Shown here: one piece after another, positions 1 to 13,303 of the stretch | Layout: each line of letters begins with the position of its first letter | How positions within the stretch are numbered: position 1 is the first letter of the stretch | Origin: Austropuccinia psidii | Lineage: Eukaryota > Basidiomycota > Pucciniomycetes > Pucciniales > Sphaerophragmiaceae | Direction of reading: 5' to 3' | Assembly (NCBI GenBank): GCA_023105745.1 | Contig: JALGQZ010000004.1 | Location: 11,062,451-11,126,450 of the forward strand | Length of the DNA: 64,000 bases | Position numbers and translations under genes: made by a program | Notes under the pieces: model-generated | Databases searched by the model: none | What the model saw: the letters and a program-made list of their open reading frames with translations, nothing else | Told to the model about the DNA's origin: nothing

Positions 1-1792
1 TCTTTTACTTGTTATGAACTACTAGTGATTATAACAGTAAAAAGTAATTTTCTACAAGAATCAATTATAAGAAGTATTGAACAATAGAATTTCTTGATTC
101 AAAGAATAAAATTATATTAATATATGATTATCTTTTGCAAGAATACTCATAATTATAACTCTTGAAAAAACTGATACTAGAGAAAAAATTTAACAATTAA
201 TAGAACCCAACTCACTGGTACTCCAATACAACTTTGAAAGAATTTGGTAGAGAGATTTGACAGATAAATTTGTGGATTTAAAGGATCAAAATTTATTTAT
301 AACAGTATGGAAACAACTTATAGTTGACTTCTGTGATTTCACGTTTTTCAGATTTATTTCTGAAAGAATATAATACTTAAGAAAAGTTTTTACTTAATAC
401 TTACTTGTTGGTTATAATGGTAAAATTGGATAAAAAAAGAATTTAGGAAAAACAGCAAGAGGAGGCCTCTTTCAAGTCAACAACAGCTCATAGAGGCGTG
501 CCATGGAGCCAACTGAAAAACCAGTGAGTTAGAAAACAAGAATCCTTTTTTGGAATATTGATTACCTCATCTGTTGTCACATAAGCTTATCATAATTACT
601 TAATTTAAGGCTTTTATGTGACTACCAAGCCATTTATGGTTAGGAATCAAATGAGTAAAAACTCTGAATATTCTCTTATTTAAAAATTTAAATCAATTTC
701 TCAAAGCTATCAATGTTATTGGAAATCCCATCAAAGGTTGTATTTTCTGTGAATTTTTGAAGATTCAGTGTTTCACCTGGAATCATCAAAAATAGGCTTC
801 ACATAAAACTTTTAATCCTACTTATGAAACAACATTAATTTTTGGTTTATGTATGGATCATACCATTTTAAATTTTCCCTGAAAGTTTCAGAAGGATGGA
901 TTAAGAATTGTATTTTGAATGAATTTTTGCAGTTTTTACCTCACTTCTATGTAGAATTGCAAATAACACAATATGGCTTGTTTCTATGAGTTAAATCAAT
1001 GAATTCCAATCCAAAGAGGGTTTTAATTACTCTTCTAATGTTTATCCATGGAAAATAATTAATAATTGACATGATTACAGGAGTCTAAGTTCCTCTTTAC
1101 CTCCTTGTCATGTCAAAATAGCAGCTTATTTCCAATTTTCTCATAATTTAATGAGAGTTTAACTTGGTAAAAAGGATTCCAAAGGCTTTGGTGTAACGAT
1201 TGGGCCATGTTAAGCCATGGATCCAAGATTTCGAGCTATCCACACCTCAGAGGCCTCAGAATTTGAGTACCCTGGCTCTCCTTGATGCCTTTGTTTCCCT
1301 TGGCTGTTTTCACCTCAAAAATAGCAATTCAGGCCTCAAGACTGATATCCATTATGGGTTTACCAAACCTTTATGTAAGAATAAAAAGATTTTAATTGCC
1401 AAAAACATGCATAATACTAGTCTTAGTGTATATGTAAGCTAGGATCTTCCACATTCCCATTGTTTTGGAATGAAATTGAGAAAAAAAAATCACAATTCTT
1501 TTATGTGGTATTTTCAATGTGGTATTGAAGTATTTTCCATATTACCACCTCACAGAGTTGATTTGACCTTATTAACTCTATGGGGCTACCCTAGGTGACC
1601 TTTTGTGTACAATCTAAATCTGGCTTTAAATTCATAGATTGACTTACTCAAAGAAAGTTGTTCATCTTTTCCTAAATCAAAAATGCTTAATTTTGGATAA
1701 ATGTATGACTTATGAGTTATCCATAGTTCAAAATTTATTTTAATATTAATTGTGGCCTATTTGGGTAGGTAAAATACACCTCAAGGCTCACA
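1..1792 (-). mobile_element. B-family LTR, cut by window edge
   Basis: This stretch aligns by eye along its length with the two LTRs of the B element at 20920-22811 and 29201-31072. Shared blocks include the ACTAGTGATT region, a TTGGGCCA...GGATCCAAG block near 1200 and the end TCAAGGCTCACA. In minus orientation it begins TGTGAGCC at 1792. The flank after 1792 is not a polypurine tract but a copia-like Gag relic. This is therefore either a solo LTR or the 5' LTR of an element running leftward out of the window. Small open frames inside it are not genes. The copy is diverged and old. Confidence 0.85.
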
Positions 1793-2428
1793 AGGATGAT
1801 TGGAACTGCTAGATAATAATGCTGTTCTTATCTTTTCTTCCTTGTGTACTTTCTGTTTTGATTTGAGGTGCCTGGAATAATTTTGTACTTGGTTCAAGGT
1901 GTTAGAAGGATTCTTGGTAGATTTTGTACCCATAGGCAAGCTGTTAGCTAGGTGGTATGTGCTATTATTATTACACAGTTTTCCAAGAATCATGTACAAT
2001 AGCATATCAGGAGGAATCTTAATGTTAAGTGAGGAAATTTTAACAAGTGATTGTTGAAATTTTTTACTAACTTCATGAAGATTTCCTTTGTAGGCTATTG
2101 GTACCCAGTTTATTACCACCTTCCCACAATTTATTGTAGTTTTTGAGGAATACTGCTTGTTGATTTTTTCTTAAAGATGGTGATCATCTTTTATGGTCTC
2201 CTAATCAACAACTTATATTAATACATAAGGGTCTATTTTACTTGAGGTAAAGCTGATAGCATTAAAGCTTGCTTTTTTTCCATTTGTTTACAATGGCAGG
2301 TGTTGCTTCTGGTGGGATACTACTTAAACAGACATCAAGCAGGTATTTCAACTGCATATGGATTTGTGTACATCTGTACCATTAAGTATATGGATGTTGC
2401 TATTGTCATTGAGATCTTTATCTGACAT
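1793..2428 (-). pseudogene. copia-like Gag relic (N-terminal part)
   Basis: Minus-strand peptides resemble the Gag of Ty1/copia elements (UBN2-type). A start-like MSDKDLNDNSNIHIL lies at about 2428. A helical stretch follows at 2119-1793, containing LVKISSLNIKIPPDMLLYMILGKL, which has the copia Gag pattern of an I/L-rich helix followed by LGKL. The frame is broken between the two parts. The downstream end is cut by the B-family LTR at 1792, so an LTR insertion appears to have truncated it. No zinc knuckle, protease or polymerase is visible. The family call rests on recalled pattern rather than a search. A second copia-like Gag lies in the other orientation near 35.5 kb. Confidence 0.5.
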
Positions 2429-3711
2429 ATTTTTACTATATTGGGGAGTGTTGTAAACCATATGAATAGTTTGATAGAGCTTTGACACTGTAAGTCTGAA
2501 AGATACCAAACTAAAGGTGGGGTGTTATTTCATCAACTGTACACTATGTTTTGATAAAGAAAAAATTTAGATCTTCATAAAGGTGGACAACACTTTAACA
2601 TACAATTTGTCTATGTGAATGTTCAAGTAAGGAAGGTCTTGGTTTTAATCTTCCAAATAAATATTTAAAACTTTTGATAACACTATTTTTATGAGAAGAG
2701 ATAGTATAACTTTACTACACCTCTTCAAGTGATGTATTAGTCTTACAGTGACTTATACTGGCAAGAACAAAGATAAAAAAGAATAATAATAGAAGATTAG
2801 ACTTCAGTAATTTGAAAAACAATATTAACTACAGCAGCTTAACAAAGGAGTTCTCCAAAGAAAAAGAAACAAAGTTAGAAATGAAAAAGAGCCTCCTTCT
2901 ATAGCTAACAATGCAGACATTTTCATCAGGTAATTATGATTTCATAATTAGTTATTTTCCTTTGTTTATTAGTACAATCACATGGTCTCTTTGAGAGAAT
3001 ATACACATGGAAATCAGTTCTCAAAGCCTTTAATCATAGGGCAGCAATGAGTTCCTTTTCAGTCCATGTGTTTACATGTCTAAAATGGAGAAATATGCTA
3101 TTTTTCATCAATTTTGGCGCCTTTGGCTAAATTTTCAGAATTTTTGTGTATTTTCACACCTTTACAAGTGTTAATTTAACTGATAGATACTACATGAGTA
3201 TTTATCAAAAATTTGAAGTGAATAAGGCCAAATTCTATATATCAATGTACCAGTCATTAATAGCAAAAAATGTCTTTTTTGTTCATTTAAACCACCATTA
3301 TCAGAATTTTGGCTGTATTTATGTCTTGATAAGTATATAGAAGTGGAGTATAAAATCTTCCTGAGGTGAAAGAAATCTCAATCAGTCATGATAAAAAGAA
3401 GAAGTACCACTATAACAAGAAACACACAAATATGTCAAAAAGAGGGGGTATTATTCAGAGGTATTATTATTTTTGGTCAACTTATTGGGAAGGAATAATT
3501 TCCAATATCCTTGATCAAATAAGATATACCTCATGGATTATTGAAACCTTTTACTTTTTCAGGTATCTCCATATTTTTACTCAACAAGATATCATTTAAA
3601 ATGCTACTATTGTGGCCAGAAACAACAAAAGGATTTTCAAAAATTCCTCCAATATTTTAGTCCCTTGAGTATTCAGTCTCAAAAATTCAAAATTTAATTT
3701 CAGTTCCCCGT
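2429..3711. other. AT-rich DNA without recognised genes
   Basis: Small open frames (for example 3146-3340 and 3366-3599) are lysine- and tyrosine-rich, as expected of random AT-rich sequence, and match nothing I recognise. It is the pre-insertion flank of the D solo LTR and presumably continues at 5687. Part of it may be the rest of the copia-like element represented at 1793-2428. Confidence 0.6.
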
Positions 3712-5686
3712 TGTCACACACATGTGTAATAACCCCCCCAATGGGTGTTTATGGAAAATCTAGCCTGACCCCAAGTTATGGCCAATTGGCCATACCCCCA
3801 ATTTTATGTCCAATTGCCCCTTTTTGGTGTTTAATGGCCTTTGGGCCATATCCATTTCCTCTCTCCTCTCAGGGCCTCCTTGGCCAATTATCAACCTCAC
3901 CAACCCTCAGGACAATACCCTTCCTTTGGGCTGGAGGGTCATTCTTTTTTCCAGGGCCCTCTTGCCCCTCTAGCCATCTCCAGGACCTTTGACCCACCCC
4001 CTTTGATTAGGGGGTCTATGGCCTAAACGGCCTTTTTGGGCCACTGAGGCCCCATAGGGCCTCTATGGCCTGTTGGCCATAATCCATGGTCCATGGTACA
4101 TAAGCTGTGGTCTGTACACCACGGTCTGTGGGACCCTTTAGGAACCTTTTGGCCTAAATCCAATGAGGGAAGCCAGGTGGGCCCACCTGAGCTTGTTTTG
4201 GCCAAATTTTCAGAAGACCCAAAATGGCCATAAACCTCAAGGAACCACATTTTAGCCCAAGGACCCAAGGTAATCAATTTGGCCATAGTGGCTTTAATTT
4301 TGGATCTGGGGCGGTCATTCTGTTTTCCAGGGGGCTCTGGCCCCTCTAGCCATATCCAGGGCCTTGACGCAACTCCTTTTATTAGGGGTTCTGGGCTTAA
4401 ATGGGCTTTTTTGGGTCAATTAGGCCCCATACAGCCTTTACGGCGGGAGGCCGTCATACATGGTCCATGGTCCGCAGGACCCTTTAAGCCCCTTTTGAAC
4501 TAAATTCAATGATGCAAAAAGGGGCCAAGGGGGAAGCCAGTGGGCACACCTGAGCTTTCTCCTGGCTGAATTACCAGAATACCCCAAATGGCCATAAACC
4601 TCAAGGAACCATATTTTGGCCCAAGGACCCAAGGGACTCAATTTGGCCACAGTGGCCATATTGTATCAAGACTCAAACCATGGCCTCTGGAAGTCACCAG
4701 AGGCCCCCAGTCACCTTCATAAAGGGGTTTTCCCTGATGATCAGGGAAACCCCTGACCCAACTCCATGCATTCAAGTATGCAGGAACAAGGTTGGTGCAT
4801 ATATGGTATTATATACGATCCTGCACCATTTTTCCTGAGCAATCCAATAGTGATGCTTTCAGGACACAATGAAATCATTCCAACTCCAGTCCCCAAATCC
4901 ATAACTCATCTTGAAGGAAGACCTTTCAGCCATTCAGTCTTGTAATCCATAGTGACTACCAGAAGCTCATTCAAGGACCCCAACCACCTGGCCCTTCAGG
5001 AGTTGGGTTGTCATTTCATTTCAGGATTATTTTAGGGGTAATTTTGAGGTTATCAATTGTACAATCAATTTTCAAGAAATTGGGCAATTGAGTACTCCTT
5101 GGACAACTCAATTGGTCCATACAGGCTGTATTCAAGCAACCTCATTGCGGAACTTCAGTCACACAGTTAAATTCTCAAGATGGCCAATTCTGTATTTACC
5201 CAAATCAGTCAATAAAGTGGGATGATCAACCCTCCATAATCAGTCTCTCAAATCTTTACATAGCCTGTCCACCTTTTCCTCCCTGGGGACTTTTGCCCAG
5301 TTGATTAATATATTGGATTCATTTTTATATTTATTTTATTTTTCATTGTTAAATTGAATACTGATAATCTTAAGTTGGGAATTTTCACCTTTCTCTTAGC
5401 CTGTCAGTGGATATTGGTGGAAATATCCTTTACTAATTCTTTTATTCTTTCTTTCAGGTTGAAAAAGTGAATTGAGGATTCATTTGGTTTGCTCTTTGGC
5501 CTTTGGCGTTATTTTATTATCTCTGGCTTTGGCTAACTTCTTATGTTTGTAATATCTTGTATTGCTCTCTTTCTCTCTCAAAGAGGTATATTCTCCTTTT
5601 AGCCTTTTACCTTTGGAGCCCTCCAAGTGAGTTGTTTATTCCTGAGTGCCAGGCCACTCTTGTCTTCCAAAGGAGCACCCGTGACA
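3712..5686 (+). mobile_element. D-family solo LTR with target duplication
   Basis: The unit begins TGTCACACAC and ends CACCCGTGACA, that is TG...CA. It is flanked by CCCGT (3707-3711) and CCCAT (5687-5691), a 5-bp target duplication with one G/A difference. Its last 400 bases or so match the reverse complement of 55345-55720, another D solo LTR. The shared part includes the CCCAGTTGATTAATATA block and the CCAGGCCACTCTTGT end. No internal coding region lies next to it, so it is a solo LTR left by LTR-LTR recombination. The first kilobase is GC-richer than its surroundings and full of GGCC/CCAT words. The 63-aa frame near 5503 is not supported as a gene. Confidence 0.75.
3930..4660. repeat. Imperfect tandem duplication, ~365-bp units
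   Basis: Two diverged copies lie head to tail inside the D LTR, about 3930-4298 and 4299-4660. Each runs through GGTCATTC, TTTTCCAGGG, CCCCTCTAGCCAT, GGTCCATGGT, AAGCCAG and CATAAACCTCAAGGAACCA to CAATTTGGCCA. Many GGCCAT/ATGGCC palindromic words keep several frames open, which explains the overlapping short frames on both strands here. Confidence 0.75.
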
Positions 5687-6826
5687 CCCATTAACATTTG
5701 ATGATGAATCTGTAAATTTTAAAATATTCAAATTAAAATTTTGGATTTATTTTTGATGAGAATAGAAATCATGATTGATAGTGTGGGGATATTTTTGTAA
5801 ACACACTTTCATTTATATTTGATTTGATCTTATCATCCTTCATTTAATATTGGTTATTATATAATTAAAGTATATCTTGATACTCATCATCTACAGTCTC
5901 ATAAAAAAATATAAATACTATGTTGATATTGATACAATCATTTTGAATTTGTTTTATATAATACAAAATATTTGACATAATCTTTCAAGAGTAGTGTAGT
6001 AGATTGGGTGTAGTTTCAAATTCAAAATTACATCATTATAAGAAAAATAAGCCCTCAAACATTATTCTCAATTTATTACATTAATTTTACATAAAATGAT
6101 CATGACACATAAAAGATTTGAGATAGATATAGATCTCTGTAGTATGGGGGGTGCCATTCTAATGAACATATAAGCTATATAAAGAGAAGTATTTTTCAAC
6201 ATGATAAACTCAAAAAAATAAAAATCATTATTTTATTCCATCTAAAATTAATAAAAAGGTATTTTGTGAAGAAAAGATAACACTCGCTTTGCAAATAGAA
6301 GATTATTGATCCAAATAATTAAAAATTGATGATTTAAGAAAGTAAAAAGCTATAATCTCAAAAAGAATAATAATATTATTTAAATAATAAAGTTTTTTTT
6401 AACTTCATTGTGATGAATTGATAAAATGATTACTACATAATAGTTTTCTTCACATAGTATTAGTCTTGTTTCATTTTTTATTTTTATTAAGAAATTAAAA
6501 CATAATTTTCTTTTTGGAAATCTCTTTGAATCATCTGAATGAATATTTTCAAAATTTCAAGGAAAAAATTCAATTCAATGGAGAGAAATAAATCATTAAT
6601 TTAAGTATTAAGCAAAACCAAGAATTAATACTTTCATAAATTCAATTTTTTGGCCATTATCATGGGGATTTTTCATTTCATCAAATAAAACCAATCTGAT
6701 TTTCTATTTTTAGTAAGAAGCTACCCAGCTTAAGAAAATAGATATTTACAAGGTACTGAGGGTTCTGGAGTTCAAAGATATTTCCTTTCAAAATCTATAA
6801 TATTGATAATCTTGCTTCATAGTTCT
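5687..6826. other. AT-rich DNA without recognised genes
   Basis: Very AT-rich sequence between the D solo LTR and the C1 5' LTR. I see no open frame, RNA gene or clear repeat in it. After removing the D LTR it would join the 2429-3711 flank. Confidence 0.6.
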
Positions 6827-7248
6827 TGTCAGCCTGTAACTCAAAACCAGAGCATAGGAATGACAGCCAAAATACCATACACCAATGGTAGAATTGAATA
6901 CCACCAAAAAATGGCACTCAGCCAAGCCAGGTCAAAAGTTATCAAAAGGAAGAGTAAAATCATCTCCTTGCAAATGTACAAGCTCCATAATCATAGGACA
7001 ATGAATGAAAGATTTCTTCAGTCTCAAAGCAGTTGCTGAGCATAAACTTTAATTTGAACCTCTTATCTGAAATAGAGAGAAAGAGGCAGAGCCACAAAAA
7101 ATTGGTTTCATATTTAAGCCCTCCTTCAGGGCTATCTAATGTACTAGTGAAGCTGAAGTAGAATCAAACCTGAAGAAGGAATGGAAAAATTAAAGCCAAA
7201 TCAGGGCAAATAGGATATTCACCTCTCATCTAACTTCTACAGTTTTAG
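6827..7248 (+). mobile_element. C1 element 5' LTR, first part
   Basis: It begins TGTCAGCCTGTAACTCAAAACC, the plus-orientation start of C-family LTRs (compare 34049 and the reverse complement of 51910). It is interrupted after TTCTACAGTTTTAG by a younger C solo LTR and resumes at 8662. It belongs to the old plus-strand C element whose gag starts near 10195. Confidence 0.85.
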
Positions 7249-8661
7249 TGTCAGGCTGCATCTATGAAGAGGTGGTAATAGGTGTATTTACAGCCTCAAC
7301 TATGACTGTGACATGGTAAAATTTCTTATGAAAGAGTTTAATCTATTATAATAAAGGTTAATAATAATATATTGAGGGCTTGACTATTGGGAAATGGTGG
7401 TGGTGAGTGATGTTGAAAGCCCTGGGTGCAGATTTACCATTTGAGTTATTATAATAAAGACCAAAATACTTGAAATTAGAATTATACCCGATTCTTTTCC
7501 AAGAGTATAACTGTTTTGACAGTTGTACTACGTATTAATTCAAGATCAGGATGAGGAAACCTTTTCTGGTGGAGAAAAGGCCACTTTTTATCCTGAACTT
7601 TGGTGAAAAAGTCTGTTAGACCTTTCCACATAGAGGAAGCGCATATTGTTCACTTCAAAGGACTGGCTTGTGGTTTTCAAAATGCCTGTACAACCTGTAT
7701 TGGGCTCAGATGAGGTTTTGAAACCACATCTGGGCAGTTTTCACCAATACAGGGGGAAAATGTTTATCTGGGGATCACACAGCCCTCTTCCAGCGTGTAT
7801 TATGCATAGAATGCTGTAAAGAACCTGTATGGGACCCCAGTATTGACCAAACTATGAGGTATAGAAGTATAAAAAAGCTTCTTTGTCTGTTTGACACCTC
7901 ATAATCAGAGTTGTGGGATACTATCCCACAGAAAATGTGTATTGGCCCAATTGTGGGATTTTAACCTCAAAACTGCTATAACTCAGTTTGTTTTTGAGGT
8001 ATCCGGCCTCAAGCTTGTTCATGCTGTAGCCCTTTATTGGCGTACTCAATGGTACCTCATTTTGTATGGGTAACATTCAATGTGGCAAGTGTATGCCATG
8101 TACAAGATCTTGTGTACATATATATGATTTTTCTTAAAGCTGTATAGATCTTGTTTGCTCCATAACTTTTTTTCTAGATAGGATGTGAGGAAATGGATGC
8201 AGCAATCAGGAATCCCTGATTGCTCTTATTCTAAAAATACCCCACTTTAGTTATCTCACACTAAAGCTGTAGAAGTTAGATGAGAGTTTAGTATTTTATT
8301 CACCCTTATATGACCTTATTTTGGTGATAACTTTATTTATTCTGAAATTGGATAGCTCTGACTCAGAGCTTTATTTTGAATACCCATTTTATTGGGTTGT
8401 GCCTCTTCCTCTGGATTTCAGATGAGAGGTGAAAATTAAGGTTTATGCTCAGCAACAAATTTGAGCAGGAATAACTTTATTATTCCCTGTGCTATAATGA
8501 TGGGACTTGTATGTTTGGAAAGTGGTGGGTTTCCTCTTTCATTTGATACTTTTTGAGCTAATTTGGCTCAGCTAAATGTTTTGGTGGAATCATGGCTATA
8601 CCAATGATTTATGGTGTCTGGTTGTCATGTTTGTGCTCTGGTTTTGAGTCACAGGCTGACA
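7249..8661 (-). mobile_element. C-family solo LTR inside the C1 LTR
   Basis: In plus reading it starts TGTCAGGCTG and ends CACAGGCTGACA, the reverse orientation of the C LTR. It is flanked on both sides by TTTAG (7244-7248 and 8662-8666), a perfect 5-bp target duplication. The host C1 LTR continues uninterrupted after removal. No internal sequence is present, so it is a solo LTR. Open frames such as 7891-8073 recur in every C LTR and are not genes. Confidence 0.9.
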
Positions 8662-9582
8662 TTTAGTGTGAGATACATAGAGGGCTCACTTGGAAAAGGC
8701 ACCAATCGGAAATATCTGGTGGTTCCATTAATTTGCACATAACTCATCTGGAATCAAATTTATGCAGAAAACAAGTTTCATACATAATTTTAAAGTAAAT
8801 CCCCTTTTTGGATAATGGAAGTTAAACATGTTATAACGTTTGAAATATATAATTCTACCAACTTTGAGCTTAATATCTCAAAAATTGACAATGTTGTTTC
8901 AGTTTTAAAATTGAAATCCCACAGTTGGGCCAATGAACCTTTACTGTGGGATACTTCCCCATATCTTTGAACATGAGGTGTCAACTACATGAAGGATCCT
9001 GTTTATCCTTCAATACCTTATAGTTTGTCCAATAGTTGGGTCCCTTACAGGTTCTGTACAGAATTCTACACTTCATGCATATCAGAAGAGGGCTGAGTGG
9101 TTCCCAGATGAAATTTTTCACCATTAATTGGTGAAACCTGCCCAGATGTGTTTTCGAAACCACATTTTAGCCCAATACATGTGATACTGTCTTCCTGAAA
9201 ACCATGAGCCAGTATTTGGAAGGGGAAAACTTTCACTTCCTCTACATGAAATGATCTAGAGGACCTTTTTATTTGTTTTGAGGATAAAAAGGGATCTTTC
9301 CCTACCCAACATATGAGTTACAATCCTTCTCTTAGTTTCCTATCTAGTACAACTGTCAAAAAATCTATACTTTCATTTGTAGTATTTCACTTCTTTATAA
9401 TTTTTGATGAGCTGATACCCAGTGCATCCTGGGCTTTTGGTAGCACTCATCACCACTATCTCTCATGGTAAAGCCCTTCCAAATCTTTTTAAAACTATTT
9501 CTTATTATCATATTACATGTCACAGTCTCATTTAAGGTTTTAAATAGCCTTTTTATAGCTTTATCCTAGATTCAGCCTGACC
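8662..9582 (+). mobile_element. C1 element 5' LTR, second part
   Basis: This continues the C LTR after the solo-LTR insertion and ends GATTCAGCCTGACC, where other copies end in CA. It is followed at once by TTTTGGGTGCCTGC, the putative primer-binding site seen in the same place in C3 (39643) and in the full C element. This marks it as the 5' LTR of a plus-strand element. Confidence 0.85.
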
Positions 9583-10194
9583 TTTTGGGTGCCTGCTGGT
9601 TTTTTCTTTAATTTTTCGGACTTTTTGCCATCAAAGAGAGTTCTTTTTTCTTAATATGATTTTTTTAGGAGTAAAAGCCTTTAAATTAAAAAATAATAAT
9701 ATATTAAATATCATATAATACTATTTTTTGCATGGTATATAGACATATACCACTGAGATTTTCCTTTTCAAGTGTTGTTTGCTGTTGTACATTGAAATTT
9801 AATTACCACAGTCTTATTTTGGTGTATTTTTTTAATATAAAGCTAAGAAATACCCATTTTTTACCATTTTAAATTCTCAAAAGAATCTTCTGTACTGCTA
9901 ACAACAGCTTCAGAAGAAATGGTTGAAAAATTGGAATATTCAATTGTTCATTTCAAGCTTCTTTATTCAAGTTATTAATGTTAATTATAGAATAAAAACT
10001 GTGAGATATTTGAGTTAAAGGAGTAGCCAAACATCTGGAAAGATGTATTGTTGATGTGGAAACTGGTATTACCAGCCCACAGTCTCTGTACAGAGGTGGA
10101 ATAAAGCAATATATTACACTATAGGCTATTCTTTGACATGCAAAAGCATTGTTAAGAGTCAAACCTGACATAAGTCCTCTTATTTTGACTACTA
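9583..10194 (+). other. C1 leader (primer site to gag)
   Basis: Noncoding leader between the C1 5' LTR and gag. It opens with the C-family primer-site motif and is otherwise AT-rich. It aligns in order with 39643-40270 of C3 and with 49876-50472 (reverse) of the full C element. Confidence 0.7.
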
Positions 10195-13100
10195 GTGGAA
10201 GAAAAATTGAAACAACTACAAGAGGCAAAGCTGCAGGAAATCCTGCCAGTGACACCCTCAGACCCAGACCAAGTGCCAAAGGGAAAAGGGAAGAGGAAAA
10301 TTGAAAGCCTCATCACAACAAAGAAGTGGACACCCATATTAATTCAGAGGCCCATAAAAACAAAAAAGTATGCCTCCATATAAGGTGAACCAACCTTGAT
10401 AACGTTTACTGGTAAAATAAAAGTGATTGACCCAGTTGTAACTTCTAAAGGCTAATTGCCAAAAGCTGCAGAACACAAGCTTGTGCAAAGGACAGTCAAA
10501 GTTAAACACCCCAAGAGAAAAAGGTTTTTGAATGTTTTCAGACACTGATCACATGTCTTCTGTACACCTCAGAGACCTTGACAGCCCAAGGAAGCAGATA
10601 GAGGAAAGAAAAGTACTTTTCAGATTTAGAAGACCAGGGTTTGTAAAGTATGATTAGAAGAAAGACACTGAGTTAAATCATGCCCACACTCACGTTCACC
10701 TTCCAATTAAACAGTGACCTCAAAACAAGGACCTGGAAAGACACAGATCAAGTAATTCAGCTCCAGCAATTCCCAAATACCTGTTCCAGTGGTGCATGGA
10801 ACACAAGAGGTTCAACCTAGCTTCACACTGGGCAGAACTTGGGGCAAGCTTAAAGAAGATATGTCGTAGAGAGATGTCCTTCAAAGAACTTATGGAGATT
10901 TCCAAAGGTTTTAATCCCAACAGGAAATTCAAACTCCTAGAAAAGGGGGAAGCCAAAATCAGGGATAATCTAGCCAAAAGCCAGCATATAGTGGAGAAAT
11001 GGAGCCAGAGAGAGCATATTCTGACTACTTCAGGCTCACAAGGAGTGGGAAAACCCAACTATCCAGTGGCTTCACACCACCCATAAGCCAGAAAAGCAGG
11101 AACAAAGAGTCACAATTCTTCACCATTCAAACAAGTTGCCAGGAGAAAACAAGGATCAAAAGGAAAGAACAATACTACTTTCAGCCAGTTTAAAAAAGAA
11201 TGAGACCCAATGATCCATAAGTTTCTGGACTTAGTGAAGGATGTGCATAGAAATGAAAAAAAAGTTTAAATACATCTGATAAAATCAGTACACCTGAAAT
11301 TACAAATGATATGCCCACTCAGAATGAACATAGTTTTGTTACACCTGAAATGAACCTAAACAGTAATGAACTGTGGTCACAAATCTCCCAATTTGCAGAA
11401 CAAATTAAAGAATAGTTTGAAAAGCTACATAAAACAATTTAAGGTTGCAAGAACTGAAAGTCTTACTACAAAAAACCATCCAAGCTCTTCAAGAGGGTTA
11501 TGCAAAAATGAGCAAAGGCTCAGAAGAGACTAGAAAATATTAAACCAAGTCTGAGAGGAGCAAAAGCACCACAAGAGGGACAGGAACTACCTGGATCAGG
11601 ACATCAAAAAAATTTCATGTCTTCCAGAACATGAAGACATAGAGTCAAGGCCATGTTTTTGGAAATAATTCACACCTTGAAGAGGACATGAAACCAGATG
11701 CTCCAATTTAGAGTAAGTACAGATACACATCAAAAGACCAAGATGGAGAAAATATGACTGACTCAGAGAATTAAGTTTTGAAAAAGCTTCCAGAAGCCAC
11801 AGGCTTTCCATACCTCTCTGGTGTAAGAGAATATCATCATATGGAGCTCATTTATTATATTTATGGACTCTTAATTGATGTACCAAGTATGCCAGACCAC
11901 TGGATTAAAGCTATACTAAAGACAGCATTCAATGGGAATGCTAGTATTTGGTACACAGAAATGAAAGAAATACATTTCAAAAGAAACTGGCCATGCTGGA
12001 AGAGTAAAATAATCCAAAACTACAGTAATGGTACTTGGATATGGAAGAAGACCATTCAGTTTTAAAATGAAAAAGAATCAGTGGACAAAGATTTTTAGGA
12101 GTGCTTTTTTAAAAATTCTAAAAAAACTAAAGCCATTGATCCTCATATAAATATTCAAATGAGAAATTAAAAACTTCTGACACAACTGCCAGGAGAACTA
12201 GAACATGAAGTAAAACTCAGATTCAACCAAAGTTGCACTCTAGATGATATTGCTAATACCTTAAAATATGTCAATAAAATAACAGATATAGAAAAATATT
12301 CACTATAAAAAAGTAATAGTTTCAAAGAGAAAAAACCTTTCAGGGTTGAAAATAAGGATAAACTCATAGAAATGGTGGCATAAGTGACCAATAAGAAAAA
12401 CTCTTTTTGCAATTATGGGTAAACAGAGGACTATTATAAAAGCTTTCCAAAGGCAAAAAAGAAAGCCTATGCAATTAAACAAGTCCCAGAGGAATACTCC
12501 AGAGAAGAGGATTCTGAATCTAACTATATGGGCAATGCCATCGGGGAAAACTCTGATGATGACCAAGACCCAAAAAAGGACTTTCAGGTGGAGTACCAAG
12601 AGGAAAATTATTTAGAAATTCAAGACATAGAGTTGGAAGCAGGATTACCACAAGATACTTAAAGTAAAAATCTGTGCAAACAAACACAAGATACACAGAC
12701 CTTCCTGGTCACACCAACTCAAGGAATGGCATATATTCATTAGAAAGCCACTAACATGAATATTTGTATTGAAAATTCACAACATTAATCTATCAGTGAT
12801 AGTGGTTCACACTTCTCAATAGCGGCCAGGGAATATCTGCACAAATGCTTCCCAAATTGGGAAAAGCAACTATTTCCAACCAAGGCAAAGAATTTTGAAA
12901 GTGTATCAGGAAAGATGACATTCATTGAGACTATTATCAAAGAGATAATGATACACCATATGTAGGGTAATATCAGAACCAACACTGAGCTGTAGTTCTT
13001 CAAGATACCCATATCCAAGGCTTTTCACTTGGAACAGATTCCCAAAGGACGTATGGCATTGATATTTACAATAGTAAAAATAAGAATATTACCATAGGTA

Positions 13101-13303
13101 CACACAGGACAAAAGATTTCCACTTGACATATACCAGTTTTCTTACCAAGACCCCCTAGAAGAATGACTAAATGAATTGAAAGAGGGACAATTAAGCTCT
13201 AACCTCACTCATCAACAGAAACTAACTTTACCAAATGCCTTGAGGAAGAATAGACCAGTATTTGTCATAGGGCACAACGCCCTATTAAAAATTAGAGGCC
13301 ATG
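10195..13303 (+). pseudogene. C1 gag and protease, degraded
   Basis: It corresponds piece by piece to the Gag-Pol of the full C element. In order: a lysine-rich leader ORF (10195-10383); a Gag N-terminal part (10796-11086, overlapped by a second frame at 10999-11193); the Gag core at 11778-12065 with WYTEMKEI and a WKSKIIQNYSNGTW segment; a decayed zinc-knuckle region near 12410 where only fragments of the CxxC pattern remain; and an aspartic protease site near 12789 reading DSGS instead of DSGA. Numerous stops and frameshifts separate the pieces. The sequence stops at 13303 in the linker before reverse transcriptase and resumes at 31073 after the nested insertions, with about 157 bp missing relative to the full C element. 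It cannot encode a working polyprotein. Confidence 0.85.

Noticed and set aside
1200..1442. 80-codon frame as a host gene
   Set aside because: It lies inside a B-family LTR. Equivalent positions in the other B LTRs have no open frame.
2440..2470. GGGGAG followed by TGTTG as a copia polypurine tract and LTR start
   Set aside because: It is on the strand opposite to the adjacent Gag relic, and no matching second LTR was found.
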